Origin: Paragorgia papillata
Lineage: Eukaryota > Cnidaria > Anthozoa > Scleralcyonacea > Coralliidae
Assembly (NCBI GenBank): GCA_035771165.1
Contig: JAWNZC010000289.1
Span: 603,501 to 667,500 of the forward strand
DNA length: 64,000 nucleotides
Direction of reading: 5' to 3'
The notes beneath the pieces are model-generated. The model was not told where the DNA came from. It ran no database searches and saw only the letters and a list, made by a program, of their open reading frames with translations. Positions within the stretch are counted from its first letter, which is position 1; each line of letters opens with the position of its first letter. Made by a program: the position numbers and the translations under genes. Shown here one piece after another: positions 31,528 to 43,679 of the stretch.

Positions 31528-34500
31528 ATGAAAAAGAAAGCGTGCCATTACCATTGTAAAACGTGTCGCCTAAGCTTCGAGGACATAAAAAGATATGGAA
31601 TACATCTTTCGTCAAGAGGACACTTTGTTGAAGATATTTCTTCTGCAGACAATTCCGGGGAAAAGTTGCTCGTTCAGGATGAAAACTTAGACGAAGAAAC
31701 TATTTTGTACACAGACGACGAAGGGGATGATTTTGAGAATGCATATTTTGCACGCAATGAAAGCGAAGGTGGAGATAGCCCAAGAGAAATAAACCAGCTT
31801 GAGGATGAAGATGAATTTTCCCCCCAAAATGAACGCCAGGAAAATTTCTCAGAAGAGTTTGAGTCGGACAACGGTAGTGAATTTGGGGAAGAAGGAAACG
31901 ATAGTGACGACGACAATAGCGCCTCCGATTTTTATCCATTCCCGTCAAAAATTTTCTTTCTCCTCTACTGTTATGTACATAACATTTGTCGACCCCAGGT
32001 ATGAATATTGTATTGTTTTTAGACAGTAGACTGGTTATAAATTATCTATATTTCTACTAAACACCGTGGTGTTAATTTTCCTTTGGCTTTAATTTGTTGT
32101 TATATAGTCACGGTCAGACTTGGATTTTCTCTGGTTAATTTTCAAAGAACTGCGTATTCCGGTACCCACTTTAAATTCCGTACTAAATTTTAAAGTGGAG
32201 GGAGTCACAAATTTACTAAACCCTAAAAAGGTAAATACGACATGACATAGGCATAAGCTAATTAAGCTATTTCCCATTGCAGACCATGATCAGACCACAT
32301 CTAACAATAAACAGTGACATCAATTGACGCCATTGTACTTTAACAAGAAAGTTAAAACCATCTTTGGGTAAAGGTTTTATGAAAGGAAGGAATTAATTAA
32401 CCAAGTCAGAATATAACCTATTAATTTCAATATTTTTTATCGACATTCCAGGATTATGCTGATGGTTATCCATTTTACACGTTGTCACCTTCAAATATAG
32501 TCAAACTGCAGCTTGCTATACCAAACACAGCAACATTACTAAGGAGATATGCAGAGGAAACAGAGGGCCCAGTAAAAGAAATGTTTCAGGTACATTCAAA
32601 TATCACATGTAAAAATGGAACTCTAGTGGGGTTTCCATTCTACAAAACTAAGTGTACATTTTTAACATACTGTGTTGTGCGCTTCTTATGTTAAAAGGGA
32701 CAAAAATGGATAAAGGACCAACATTTTCAAAGCCCAACACATGACGTCAATGGATCAAGATACTTCTTGGGGGAAATAGTTAACTTCAGGGCAAATGGTA
32801 GTACAAATACAGGGAAACTCATGCGGTTTTTTACAAGGGTATTAAAAAAATCTAAATAATATGATTTGTAGAAAAGTTTATTAACATTATAAATAATTTC
32901 TTATTATAATAAGTAATTTCTCAAATTACTTATAGGAAAATGATAACAACCATAATGTTTGGGCTGAAATTGGAATGATGAATAGTGAAGGCCCTGGTCG
33001 TTACTGTATTTTAGCAAATGTGTCAGTCAAAGTGTTAGCTTCAACCATTTTGGAAAGAATTGTCATTTCACCAGAACAAATTATTCACATTAACATCAGT
33101 GGAACTGTCAGAGATACTTTGCCACAGGTGAAAGCAATATATTGTAGATTTTGGAATGTGCAAACATGCATCACATTTAACAATTTTAATATTTATAAAC
33201 AGCATGTGTACAGTATGAGGCTGCTCACAAAATATGTGCTAATTTGGGGGTGAGGGGGGCTGGGGGTGAGGGATGTTTGTCAGTCACATAACATCAAAAT
33301 ACATTGGTATTGGATTGGGGGGGGGGGGGGGGCGGCGTTAGCCCAAAGTCACTATTTGTGGGGTTTAGCACAAAATCACATTTATTTTTTTACTAATTAT
33401 ATTCTTCATAGTAAAAATGCTGTCACATATTTTTGGAACAGCCCTATAACATGTATATATATATATATATTTATTATACAACTGTATTAAAAACTGTCCA
33501 AATAACGCTAAAAATGAGTGCAAATATACAGCGATATTTGGATACCGGTAGTTATTTATTTGCACTGGTTATTTGGATTGTTAGCCAATCAAATTTATCA
33601 CACAGGAGACTACTTCATGTATGCTTATTATTTTGTCCTGGTGCAAGTCACACTACTCTTCTCTGGCCTTTTTAAAGTTTTCTTTCTCCATAAAAATTTG
33701 TTGTTTGTATTTTGACTCACCCTGTGGGCTCGTCAAAATACGGCACAACTTGTAAAAATATACAGTGATACTACACACCAAAACATCTAATAAGATATGC
33801 ATATATATATATATTATCTATTCCTTAGGAAAAAGTAGAGTTTCTGAAAGTTCATGAAAGCAAAGGAAAAGCAGAGGGAAAACAAGTTGTAGTGTTACCA
33901 CTTGTTATTTTCAGTGATGAAACAAGTGGTAACACTACAAAAAAATGGAACAGACTAGAGACGTACTCCATGGTCATGGCTGGACTACCTCAAAGAGAAG
34001 CAAGAAAATTTGAGAACATCCATCTTCTTACAGCTTCAAACATTGTCAATTCATGTAATTTAGGACAATCCCTTGCAAAAGACCTGAAAGGTAATATGAA
34101 TTACAAAACAAAGTTAATACAAAGTTATAACATATTACAGTACATGTACATGTATGCATACTGATACATGTACATGTAATGTACCTACCTACCTACAATC
34201 TTTAACAAAAGTACTCAAACACCCAGTGTGAAATGAATTCTAAAATCAAATTTCTTTTCAAACTTCATCTGAAATTGCCCCCCTCCCCCTCCTATGCATT
34301 GTTGATGGCAATTTCCAGCAACACCACTTTGTATTCTATTTTATGTGCACATATATATATAAAGAAATTACATGTAGACTAAATTAACAGTTGTGTGAAT
34401 CCTAGTAAATGTAAATTTACTTTTTAGAATTGGAGGAAGGAAAAATGATGTACGACTCTTTGACAGAGCAAGATGTGCTGGTGCAATGCCCAGTATTGTG

Positions 34501-37500
34501 TGTTGCTGCAGACAATCCTCGGGCCTCTGAATTTGAACACCATCTTGGCAACAGTGCTAAGAGATACTGCAGAAAGTGCAATGTATGTAACAATTATTGA
34601 TACATTTTATTATTTTAATCTTACAGTAACCCTAATTAAATGTGTGTATGTTCATGTACTAGTAAAGTATAATAATTGTAGTCAATATGTTTTGTTATCA
34701 GCCAACAACAGAGAATGGAACACAGTTGCAGACCATAAGAACCGATGCATTCGTCAAAGAAAGTTTACAAAAAATAGAACAATGCCAGTATGACAAATAA
34801 TTATATTATTATTGATTATAAGGCAATAGCCTTTGGCTCAAGTTAAATACCGTAATTGTGACAGTCAATGTGTAAATTGCACTATTTTATTTAATTTAAC
34901 TGAATGAATGTTTATTTTATTATTTTTTACATTTCTAAAGAAATGAAAGTCAGCGAAAAAAAGTGCGGAAAAACACTGGTGTAACAGAAAAGGGTGGTGC
35001 ATTGGATTGTTTGTCAACTTTTTGTGGTCAAACGTAAGAAAACTTATATACTTTTCACAATTGTTTAGTTATTCAGTTTAGTGATGTTATAATTTTTAGA
35101 TGTAGTATATTAGTATGGTACCGTACTCATCAAAAAGTTCCTGATCAAGATGCATGTAAAAATTAATTTCTATAATATACTGTAGTATAATAAAATGAAA
35201 TGTACCTTTTATGCGTCTTAGTACTGTATGCCTTATTTTTTGCAGGAAGACACCAGTTGAAATACTACACACAATCCTGTTGGGTCCAGTGAAGTACTTG
35301 CTTGGGGCAACGATCAAATCAATGACAGCTGAAAAAAAAAAAAAAATGCATGCCAAAGTTGTTGCATTGAATATGAGTGCATTCAGTCGACGCATCAAAG
35401 GGAACATAACCAAAAATTATGGATCTTATGTGGGCAGAGACTATAAACTTTGCATGCAAGTGGCAGTCTTCATTTTGGAAGGACTTATGCCAGCTGAAAA
35501 TCTTATAGTGTGGTCTTTGCTTGGAGAGGTATTGTATGTGTCATTTTGACAGTTTTACCACATCATACTGTAGCTGAAAACCCAGAAAATTGTACAACGT
35601 CAAACCAACATCAACTTTTTTCAAGTCTGAAAAAGAACTACAGTGTATACAGTACAAATGATACATGTAACGATAACCTTACTATTAAACTGTTCTGTTG
35701 AATTTTTATTGCTTGCAGATATTTACTATAGCTTATACATCAGCCTTTGTGCCAGAGAATATGCCACAATTGGAAGAACTGCTGGAAAAATTCACTACAG
35801 CATTACAAGGAACATATCCAGAACTGGTCAAGAAACCTAAGATGCATTTGTTACATCATCTCCCCCAGGACATGATTGACTTAGGTGCAGCAACAGGTTT
35901 CAGTACAGAAAGGTTAATAACTAAAATTTATTCAATTGTAACATACACTGTACAATGAGTGCATATCATAGACCTTATTCAAAAATGGCCACTGAATTAA
36001 AATTATTTTATATACATATAAATTAGCCCTTATGAACTCGTTTTCATGTGTGAAATTCAAAATAATTTTTACTTTAAAACGAAGTCATAAGCCAGGGCTA
36101 ATTTATATGCATATAAAATAATTCTAATTTGGTGGCCATTTTTGAATAAGGTCTATGATAATAAAATTATATACAAAATAACCTGTTGTCTTTATATAGA
36201 TTTGAGGCATTCAATTCAATTGTGAGAAGTCTAAATGTCAACAGCAATCGACATGCAGCTAGCCTTGATATAACAAAAGCTAGCTGTATAATGGCGAAAC
36301 TACGTTTTATGCTGAAAGGAGGAGTCTGGTACTCAAATGAGAACAAGTAATGCACATGTGACAATAATAATTACTACCATTTGCATTCAGTTGTGAAGCA
36401 GTAGACATACAATGTATTCTATTTTGTTCTTGTCAAGAGAAAACAGACAACTCTGGTCAAGTTAATATTATCATACCTCATATTTCTAATTACATCTTTA
36501 TTTCCCAACAGGCACAATGCATCTTGTAAACTGACCGACTTAAGCAATGACCCCAAGATACAACGTTTTATCAATAACATACCAGCTAAAGAAAGTACCA
36601 GAAAAGAAATTTATCAACATGGTAGATTGAGAAAGGTATCTGAGCAACAATCTTTCACATTGTGTCTAACCCTTCCATTCCCTTTCATCTTTAAACTTTG
36701 TTGAATAAAACCAAAGGCCTTACCAACACGTTAATTTATTTTATAAAAATATTCAACTAATTTTAGAACCACTGTAAAACAGATTACCTGTGCACACATT
36801 TAAATATTGTAATTTTATACATTTTTAGGGAAGATACAAGAATGGTCGTCTTGAAAGCTGTCCATTATATGAAATTTTCACAGCAGAAATAATCAACAGT
36901 TCAGGACTTGATGCCAACCCCAGTGATCACTGCTTCCCTTTCAATGCTGTAACTGGTAAAGACCAAGAATTAATTAATAAAGATGTCGCAGTGATATATA
37001 CAAACAATCGACAAAAGGTAATGTCAAACATTTCCTGCACATCATGTACAGTACATGTGTGTTACAGTCGATTCTGAGGTTACTTTTGATGGAAATGTTC
37101 AGAAGTTCATTTGGAGGTTCACAACTAGTTCATAATGAACTAGGCAATTGATTGGCTAGTTCAATCAAGGGAGCATGTTAGAATGTGATACATCTTGTAA
37201 ATAAACTAAACTTTAATTACTAAAGTTGTTGACGTTTTGTGCAAGTTGCCCAGTTCGATAAAACTGCTGATTAATGACTATGAGCCCCCAACGAGCGAGC
37301 CGAATACTCTCAGTTTTATCGAACTTGGCGACTCGCACAAAGCATCAACAACTTTGGTAAGTAAAGTTTAGTTTATTTACAAGACGTATCACATTCTAAC
37401 ATGGCCTCCCTTGGTTCAATACGAACTTGTGAACTTCCAAACAAACTTCTAAACATTTCCATCAAAAGTAACCTCAGAACCAACTGTAATAATTAAAGAT

Positions 37501-38092
37501 TTCAAATGTTGATCTAATTTGCTTTATTACCAAAGGTCTGGCATAAAATAATAAATTCCATCATTTAATACCTAATTACAATGGATGTCATGAAAGTGTC
37601 AAAATTGCAAACTTTTGCTTCACACATATATCCTAAAATGTTGTCAATATTGATTTAACAGCAAGTAAATTACTGAAAAACTTGTAGAATACATACAAAT
37701 TTATTCCTTGAAAAAATAGATTAAATAAAATTACTATTAACTTACCTTTTAGCAAGAATATGGAATCGTAAGAAATGCCATAAAGCTGAATGACAGAATG
37801 GGTACAAGTTCAGCAGTTCTCCCAGTGTACAGATGGCAACAACGACATCCTTAAAGGCAGCTTTGATTGTCCAATTTTGGAATTGAAAGAACAGACAGCG
37901 TTCGTACCTTCAACAAACATTATTAGAAAAGTGTCATTGGTGCACGACTGTAAAAATGGCCAATGCTCCTTTGCCACACAGGGGAGACAATCTACAGTTG
38001 AACGAGAAGTCGTTACCCGACGTGAATTTTCATTTGTTCACAGTAACTATAAGTACTATTTGTTAAATAGATTTTATCTAACCAATGTTTAA
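31528..38092 (+). CDS. KDZ/Plavaka-type transposase, 15 exons, about 896 aa
   Basis: Exons 31528-31998, 32108-32230, 32452-32589, 32698-32838, 32936-33127, 33829-34090, 34428-34582, 34702-34787, 34950-35033, 35246-35528, 35719-35912, 36200-36346, 36512-36635, 36829-37017 and 37753-37854 have GT-AG borders and join to 897 codons including a stop. The N-terminus has a C2H2-like finger (YHCKTCRLSFEDIKRYGIHL) and an acidic stretch. The core carries IFSDETSGNTTKKWNRLETY, MVMAGLP, VLCVAADNPRASEFEHHLGN with a CRKCN, then ILHTILLGPVKYLL, YVGRDYKLCMQ and PKMHLLHHLPQDMI. These blocks are those of the KDZ/Plavaka group. Downstream, 37860-38092 has a coding-like frame (CPILELKEQTAFVPSTNIIR) with Cys residues, so the true end may be 38092 after a frameshift near 37850. 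Confidence 0.75.
35967..36157. repeat. 191-bp MITE
   Basis: The ends CATAGACCTTATTCAAAAAT and its reverse complement are perfect. The inner arms are also palindromic (TTATATACATATAAATTAGC). It is inserted in an intron of the KDZ transposase gene. Confidence 0.75.
37065..37486. repeat. 422-bp fold-back MITE flanked by TA
   Basis: It starts CAGTCGATTCTGAGGTTACT and ends AGTAACCTCAGAACCAACTG. Nearly the whole length is an imperfect inverted repeat meeting at about 37285. TA at both flanks and CAG termini suggest a Tc1/mariner/pogo-type transposase. It sits in the last intron of the KDZ transposase gene. Confidence 0.75.
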
Positions 38093-38699
38093 AAAATTAT
38101 GTTATAAAATATCTATCCACAATTCAACTGGCGTCCCTTTATAGTTGTTCCAGTATAAGCTTACCATATTATATACCGTGTCTTTGTATGCATGTATATA
38201 CAAACATACAAACAAGCAAATATCAATCGATCGGGCGTGAGAATGTGAGATCAAATTTCCAAACTATAAGCTAAAGGTGATGCGATATTTATGACGAGGA
38301 TATTGATAAAAAATTAGTGGATGGTTATTTTATAAACATTTTTAAAAATATATTTAAGCTTAAGCTTATTAGTTTATATTGTATGAAAATGGTATATATT
38401 TAGTCTTTTATTTACTAATCTTACTTACTAAAAATGTTCCTACTTTAGATATTTTGTTGTTCAACATGTTACTTAAATACATACCTATTGTTTTGTCGTT
38501 TATTACTTGTAAACTGTCCAAATCTTGTATATTTTCTGATCAACTGTCAAGTGGAATTGTCACGTTTCTCCATGGCCATGTGATTAGCTTCTTGAATATT
38601 TTGCGCATGACCAATATACACGATACACGAGAGACCCACGATAAAAACGCGTAGAAAACACGAAAAATTCTCGATTCAACCGTCAAAAACAGTATTGAT
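38093..38699. other. 3' region of the KDZ-like element
   Basis: AT-rich sequence with no gene seen, between the transposase and the right subterminal array. Confidence 0.35.
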
Positions 38700-38962
38700 A
38701 TCATGCCCGAAAACGTGCTGTTGGAACAACCATGTTCTTGGATGTTCCTTTATCACGCTAAAACAACCCTGTTATCATGCATGAAACATACCGTTCCAAC
38801 AACCTTGTTCAAGTCTGTTCGTTTATCAAGCCATGAACAGCATGTTTCAACATGCATGTTTTAGCCTGTTAACAACCATGTTCAAGCTGGCCAGCTCAAC
38901 CATGTTCTAGCCTGTTGACAACAAGCCTGTTTTTGCCTGTTGACAGGCGAAAACAGGCTGTG
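38700..38962. repeat. Right subterminal repeat array of the KDZ-like element
   Basis: Repeated AACAACC(A/T)TGTTC and CATGAACAGCATG-type units mirror those at 27562-27910. The last unit ends ACAGGCTGTG at 38962. Confidence 0.6.
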
Positions 38963-38986
38963 CGTTTTTACGCGTGTACTGCGAAC

Positions 38987-39221
38987 CTTCTTTGCAGTGT
39001 TTTGGCAGTTTTGCTGATCCTACAGGGTTGTTTTTCTTCCTCCCGTCATTTGCACTGCTCTTGGAACAGAGGAAACAGTAGCCAACAGAAACACCAGCCT
39101 TCCAACCAGTTGTCTCTTCGCTTGCGGGAATGGAGCAATCTTTCGTCTTGTTACACGCCGGTTTCTTACAGGTCAAGCAGATATAATCTGTAAGACTTGA
39201 ACAGTTCATGCAGTGTGACAT
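38987..39221 (-). CDS. Cys-rich first exon of the Tigger-like transposase gene
   Basis: The ATG at 39221 starts MSHCMNCSSLTDYICLTCKK, continuing PACNKTKDC and later GWKAGVSVGYCFLC. The Cys pairs C-x2-C, C-x2-C and C-x2-C suggest a zinc-binding domain. The exon can end at 38987 before GTTCGC with one base over, exactly the phase needed to join the Tigger exon at 27551 (G/GTGTGTACTCC), giving 576 codons with the stop. If so the gene encodes a zinc cluster fused to a pogo-type transposase, and the KDZ element lies in its single intron. The splice is inferred from phase and consensus only; unspliced, the frame runs to 38907. Confidence 0.5.
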
Positions 39222-39395
39222 TTCTACCTGCACCGTGCATGCCGTATGCTGTCATATAGAAGTCACACGGAGAACTAAATTAAAATTAGCTAATCATCTG
39301 ACACATTTTTGTCCATTTGCGTCACAATCAAAACAAGCCATGCAAGTGTCGTCGCATCAGATCTCATTACTTCTCAGAGGATACACGCAACACAC

Positions 39396-39764
39396 ATGGC
39401 GAACTTCGAGACCATAACTGTTGAATCTTTCATTCGTGGATATCATGTGTATAAAGATGAAGCAGCTTGGATTCCACAGCTTCAAGAAGAACAAATTTTG
39501 AAAAGAGAACCGAACAATAAAAAGGATGAAAATGCAGTAGCTGTAGTCAGACATTTGCCTTCGCACGTATCTAAGAGAAGAGCTACAGAATTAAATCACC
39601 CTAACACCGCAGACGAATACGAGGACGAAATACTCGGTCATATTCCTTTGCGAATGTCAACATTTGTGAGCAGGTTCTTGAAAAGACTTACAAATAAAGG
39701 AAAGGTGGTCATAACGGGTAAGCGAGTAAATCGAGGAGCTGGTTATGGTTTGGAAATACCGTAA
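39396..39764 (+). CDS. HIRAN-domain protein, 122 aa
   Basis: The ATG at 39396 (MANFETITVESFIRGYHVYK) opens an intact frame. It shows a HIRAN pattern: FIRGYHVYKDEAAWIP, then ILKREPNNKKDENAVAVV, LGHIPLRMSTFVSRFLKRL and GKVVITGKRVNRGAGYGLEI. HIRAN domains bind single-stranded 3' ends in helicases such as HLTF and RAD5. Stand-alone copies occur with invertebrate transposons. It is divergent from the Cys-rich exon (174-base gap) inside the presumed Tigger element. It ends right after the conserved GLEIP, a little short of other members, so the extreme C-terminus may be lost. Confidence 0.7.
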   Translation: MANFETITVESFIRGYHVYKDEAAWIPQLQEEQILKREPNNKKDENAVAVVRHLPSHVSKRRATELNHPNTADEYEDEILGHIPLRMSTFVSRFLKRLTNKGKVVITGKRVNRGAGYGLEIP

Positions 39765-39949
39765 CTCTAAATGTTGCATGATTTTCATGCTACAAGAAAG
39801 AAAGGATCAGAAGAAAACAGACATTTTTATTCCGGCAACCAGCCGGAAACAGCAATACTTTATTGACATTTATAATCACATTAATCTATTAAATGTTATC
39901 AAATATCATTGTTACGTATGTGCTTTTCAGCGCAGTCGCGCAGTGTTGT

Positions 39950-40168
39950 CTAAAGGGTCTTTCAAGGTTGGTCGCTTATAAGAGCTTAAAAACAAAGAAA
40001 AAGATCAGTTTGTTAATCTGAAAGGTGGTCGCGGTCTCTTACGAGAGTGGTCGCTTACGAGAGCTTTCAGTAACAGAGTTTAATAGGGAATTTAAACGGG
40101 GTTTCGTGAGGGTGGTCGCAACTAGAGCTGGTCGCTTACGAGAGTGGTCGCAAGGAGAGCTTCGACTG
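39950..40168. repeat. Right end of the Tigger-like element with GGTCGCTTACGAGAG repeats
   Basis: GGTGGTCGC(TTACGAGAG) units are repeated about six times, and the block ends GAGAGCTTCGACTG followed by TA at 40169-40170. A terminus that reads CAGTCGAAGCTC from outside with a TA flank is pogo/Tigger-like, so this is probably the right end of the transposon carrying the 26059-27551 gene. The matching left end was not found near 25.9 kb. Confidence 0.55.
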
Positions 40169-40170
40169 TA

Positions 40171-42128
40171 ACAATTCCGATATTGTTTTTTGTTCTGTGA
40201 TTTTCGAGAAAGCTATTTACCGTTGACAGTTAATTTTATATTTCATTTGTGTTGCAAACGCTTATTTCACTTGTAACGTTTGATGGTTATATTATACACT
40301 AGCTTTGCAATATGAAATTGCCTTAACAATATTACAGTACTATTTCATATGTGTAGATAAGCGTCTTCAACATTAAATGTTGCAATGACATTATTCGCTC
40401 AGTATCTTATTTGGTAACTTGTTAGTGTTTAATAAAGAATTCTTAATATATATGATTCTATGTGATTGTGATTCTATATCTTATGTTTATATAGATTGTC
40501 AAACGACATATGGCAGACGAGGTTAATGTCCGTTTAGGTTATGCCAATTCAATATATTTACGATTTAGCAAGTGAACCTGTAATTCTATCTCTTTTATGT
40601 AGCTATGTTATTTTATTACATATGAAAAATATACGTAAATTCTATCCGGAACAAAATAAACTCACCTTTAAGTTTCACTGGTTCTTTAATAAACAGCGGT
40701 AGCTTTTTGATTTGGAGGACAAACTGAATGATACGCACTTGATACTGTAGGGTGTGTGGTCCCGCCCATACTGACTTAAAGTTAAGATATTTACACTAGT
40801 TTCTCATTAACTAAGAATATCTAACGCTTATTAATATGAAATATAGAAAGATATATTTTACGCTAAAAAAGCATTTGAATTATTTATATATTTTTTTCGT
40901 TGCTTTTTGCGGAAGACATTATACAGTACGCGTTATGTTTAAGATAAATTTACTAGTCTAACCGGTGAAACACTTTAGATAATAAAAACGCTTTTAGCGC
41001 TTGCAACATATATAGATGACAGCCTCCATTCACTGACCATTAGCTGAAAGTTGGAATAAACCGACGGCTTAATTATACGTTACGTATACATTCTGAAACA
41101 CTGACGGCTACGCCTAATGTATTTCTCGTAAAAGTATTTTTCATAAGGTTAATCCAAACGTTTTAATAACGTTTTTGAAACGCATTTTGCAATTGGGGTA
41201 TCATAGAAAGATGAAACTTTTTGAACGATATTTAAACGATTTTATTTTCGTTTTGTTTATAGATTGCCTAAGGTACTCTTCAGACTGTCGTCGCGAACAG
41301 AAGATTTAGGGAAAATATCCGGTTAGCGTTTATCTAATTAGAGAATTACGGTCTTGTCATGCTCTTTGATGTAATTCATGTTTGGGCGGTCTCGAAATGC
41401 ACGTTATCTAAGGATAAACATGTTTAAGTTTATGCATTTTCGCTAGGCATTTTAATTCATACTTGTACAATTGTGAAGTATAAGACAAGAGTAATAGGCT
41501 ATGTAAAAGCATATAGCTGTTTGCGTTTGCAACCATTGATTGAAACTTAAATTAGCTTAGTTGACTGTTTTATCCTCGCTAAATCGCCTTAGTGAAACGA
41601 TATATCGGATATAAAATAGCAATTTCTGTAATTACGTGTTAACAGAAAATAAAAAACGATACACAAGTCTGGAATAGAAACACTTAATTGCGTATCACCT
41701 CGTTTGTTAATTACCGTGATACGTACTTATAAGAGCTTGGGTATAGACTAGCAGAGTTTTCGTTGATACGTTCATATAAATAACTTTATATACAGGTGTT
41801 TAACTCTCAAATGTAAAGTAAGTGATTTGATGAATAGCGTACACTATATCTTTATAGACCGCCTAAGGACCTGTGCGCTCTGTTTGTAACACAATCGTTA
41901 GTGGAAATATCTAGTTACCCTTCATGTAATTAAAGCTTATTTTTCTAAGCAATCATAGTTGATGACCTAGTGCGACGATAGTTCTTTAATGCGTGGGCGA
42001 TCTTGAAATACGCTTCTACAAGACTTAACGTAATTTCAGTAACTGTCCTGGGTCATGTATCCTAGCTAAAAAATGGCGGATCGTGTCTAAAAAATCGTCT
42101 TGCGTTGCCGGTAAAGTCGGGCGTCGGA
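40171..42128. other. Interior of the 47-kb unit with diverged internal repeats
   Basis: No gene is seen. Segments at about 41255-41415 and 41850-42015 are diverged copies: TATAGATTGCCTAAGG against TATAGACCGCCTAAGG; GGAAAATATCCGGTTA against GGAAATATCTAGTTA; GGGCGGTCTCGAAATGC against GGGCGATCTTGAAATAC. The spacing is about 600 bases. Confidence 0.45.
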
Positions 42129-42355
42129 AAATATCCTAATATAGTATAATATGATATAATGTAACGTAATGTAATGTGATGTAATGTAATGTGACGTAAT
42201 GTAACGTAATGTAACGTAGTGTAACGTAATGTAACGTAATGTAACGTAATGTAACGTAATGTAATATAACGTAATGTAATATAACGTAATGTAATATAAC
42301 GTAATGTAACGTAATGTAATGTAATGTAATGTAATCTAGTGTAATATGTGATATA
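42129..42355. repeat. GTAATGTAACG pentamer repeat
   Basis: About 225 bases are built almost only from TAATG and TAACG units, with TGTGA and TATAA variants, an imperfect pentanucleotide microsatellite. Confidence 0.85.
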
Positions 42356-42775
42356 ACATAAGTTTAACAAAATGTTAACAAAAATTAATATAGCCTGCGT
42401 CATAGCCAAAGGGTATATAAGCGTATGAAACGTCATTTCCGTTCGTGGTAATATCGCGCCTGCTATGGTTGCGGCCATCTAACGTCATGCAACTGATTCA
42501 AGTACTCGACAAAAATTTAAAAAACGGGGATATATATATACACATATAATCAATGTTTCAAACGTATATATATAATATACATATATGTATATATATATAT
42601 ACATATATATAAATTATTTAGCAGAAGTCAATAATCGTGATTATACGGAAATATCTAATGCTTTTAAACGCGTCTTTATTTCGCATTTATAAATGCTTTT
42701 TACTGGAAAGCTTCGGAAAGAAACTTTGCAATAATGTAAGGTGAACGCATTCCAATCAGTAACTATCGATCAATA

Positions 42776-43251
42776 CAGTCAGTCAGTCAGTCAGTCAGTC
42801 AGTCAGTCAGTCAGTCAGTCAGTCAGTCAGTCAGTCAGTCAGTCAGTCAGTCAGTCAGTCAGTCAGTCAGTCAGTCAGTCAGTCAGTCAGTCAGTCAGTC
42901 AGTCAGTCAGTCAGTCAGTCAGTCAGTCAGTCAGTCAGTCAGTCAGTCAGTCAGTCAGTCAGTCAGTCAGTCAGTCAGTCAGTCAGTCAGTCAGTCAGTC
43001 AGTCAGTCAGTCAGTCAGTCAGTCAGTCAGTCAGTCAGTCAGTCAGTCAGTCAGTCAGTCAGTCAGTCAGTCCGTCCGTCCGTCCGTCCGTCCGTCCGTC
43101 CGTCCGTCCGTCCGTCCGTCCGTCCGTCCGTCCGTCCGTCCGTCCGTCCGTCGGTCGGTCGGTCGGTCGGTCGGTCGGTCGGTCGGTCGGTCGGTCGGTC
43201 GGTCGGTCGGTCGGTCGGTCGGTCGGTCGGTCGGTCGGTCGGTCGGTCGGT
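42776..43251. repeat. Three-phase tetranucleotide array (CAGT)74(CCGT)20(CGGT)25
   Basis: The array is perfect CAGT for about 296 bases (42776-43071). It switches sharply to CCGT for about 80 bases and then to CGGT for about 100 bases. The tetramer register is kept at both switches, so one tract seems to have mutated stepwise and been re-expanded in blocks. Confidence 0.95.
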
Positions 43252-43679
43252 CAGTTAGTTAGTCATACGAGTCAGACAACGTGTTAACTCCTCGCATCTC
43301 GTGTCCGATATATTTTTATAAATCGTGACATATTGTGTTGTTTTCATTTTTTTTTGTTTTTTCTTTCGCTCATTTCCTTATAGACAATGCTTACAGGTAT
43401 TTCTTGCTATGAAATGTCAAATTGCTACCATGAAAGGGGGCGAAATAGGTTTCTTTCGGTTTTATTTATTCGTTTCGAAATAATACAAATGTGTAAACGC
43501 GTGTTTATTTTCGTTTGTTGTTTTCACCCCTCCTGACACTACTCCTAATATGGGCATCGGTGTTGTGTAATACAATGACCTTTTGACCTTTCGAAAATTA
43601 TGATGGTTGTCCGCATTTATTTATCTTGTAGGTATACTGTAAATATATGACGGAACTGTGTGGAAAATAACCGTTAATT

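Larger units (their letters stand above)
27562..38962. mobile_element. KDZ/Plavaka-type DNA transposon inserted in the Tigger intron
   Basis: Both ends carry arrays of degenerate AACAACCATGTTC-type subterminal repeats (27562-27910; 38700-38962), and the outer ends start CACAG(G/C)CT. Inside are a 15-exon transposase on plus (31528-37854) and a 6-exon gene on minus (29213-31036). The insertion splits a Tigger gene between its two exons. The ends are approximate, and no clear 8-bp target duplication was found. Confidence 0.7.

Noticed and set aside
31674..31948. Ser-rich frames on minus
   Set aside because: They are antisense to the acidic first exon of the KDZ transposase.
42062..42478. 138-codon frame of YITLHYVTLRY-type repeats on minus
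   Set aside because: It comes from the pentanucleotide repeat at 42129-42355.
42741..43262. Long open frame of SQSV and RSVG-type repeats
   Set aside because: It is only the translation of the tetranucleotide microsatellite.
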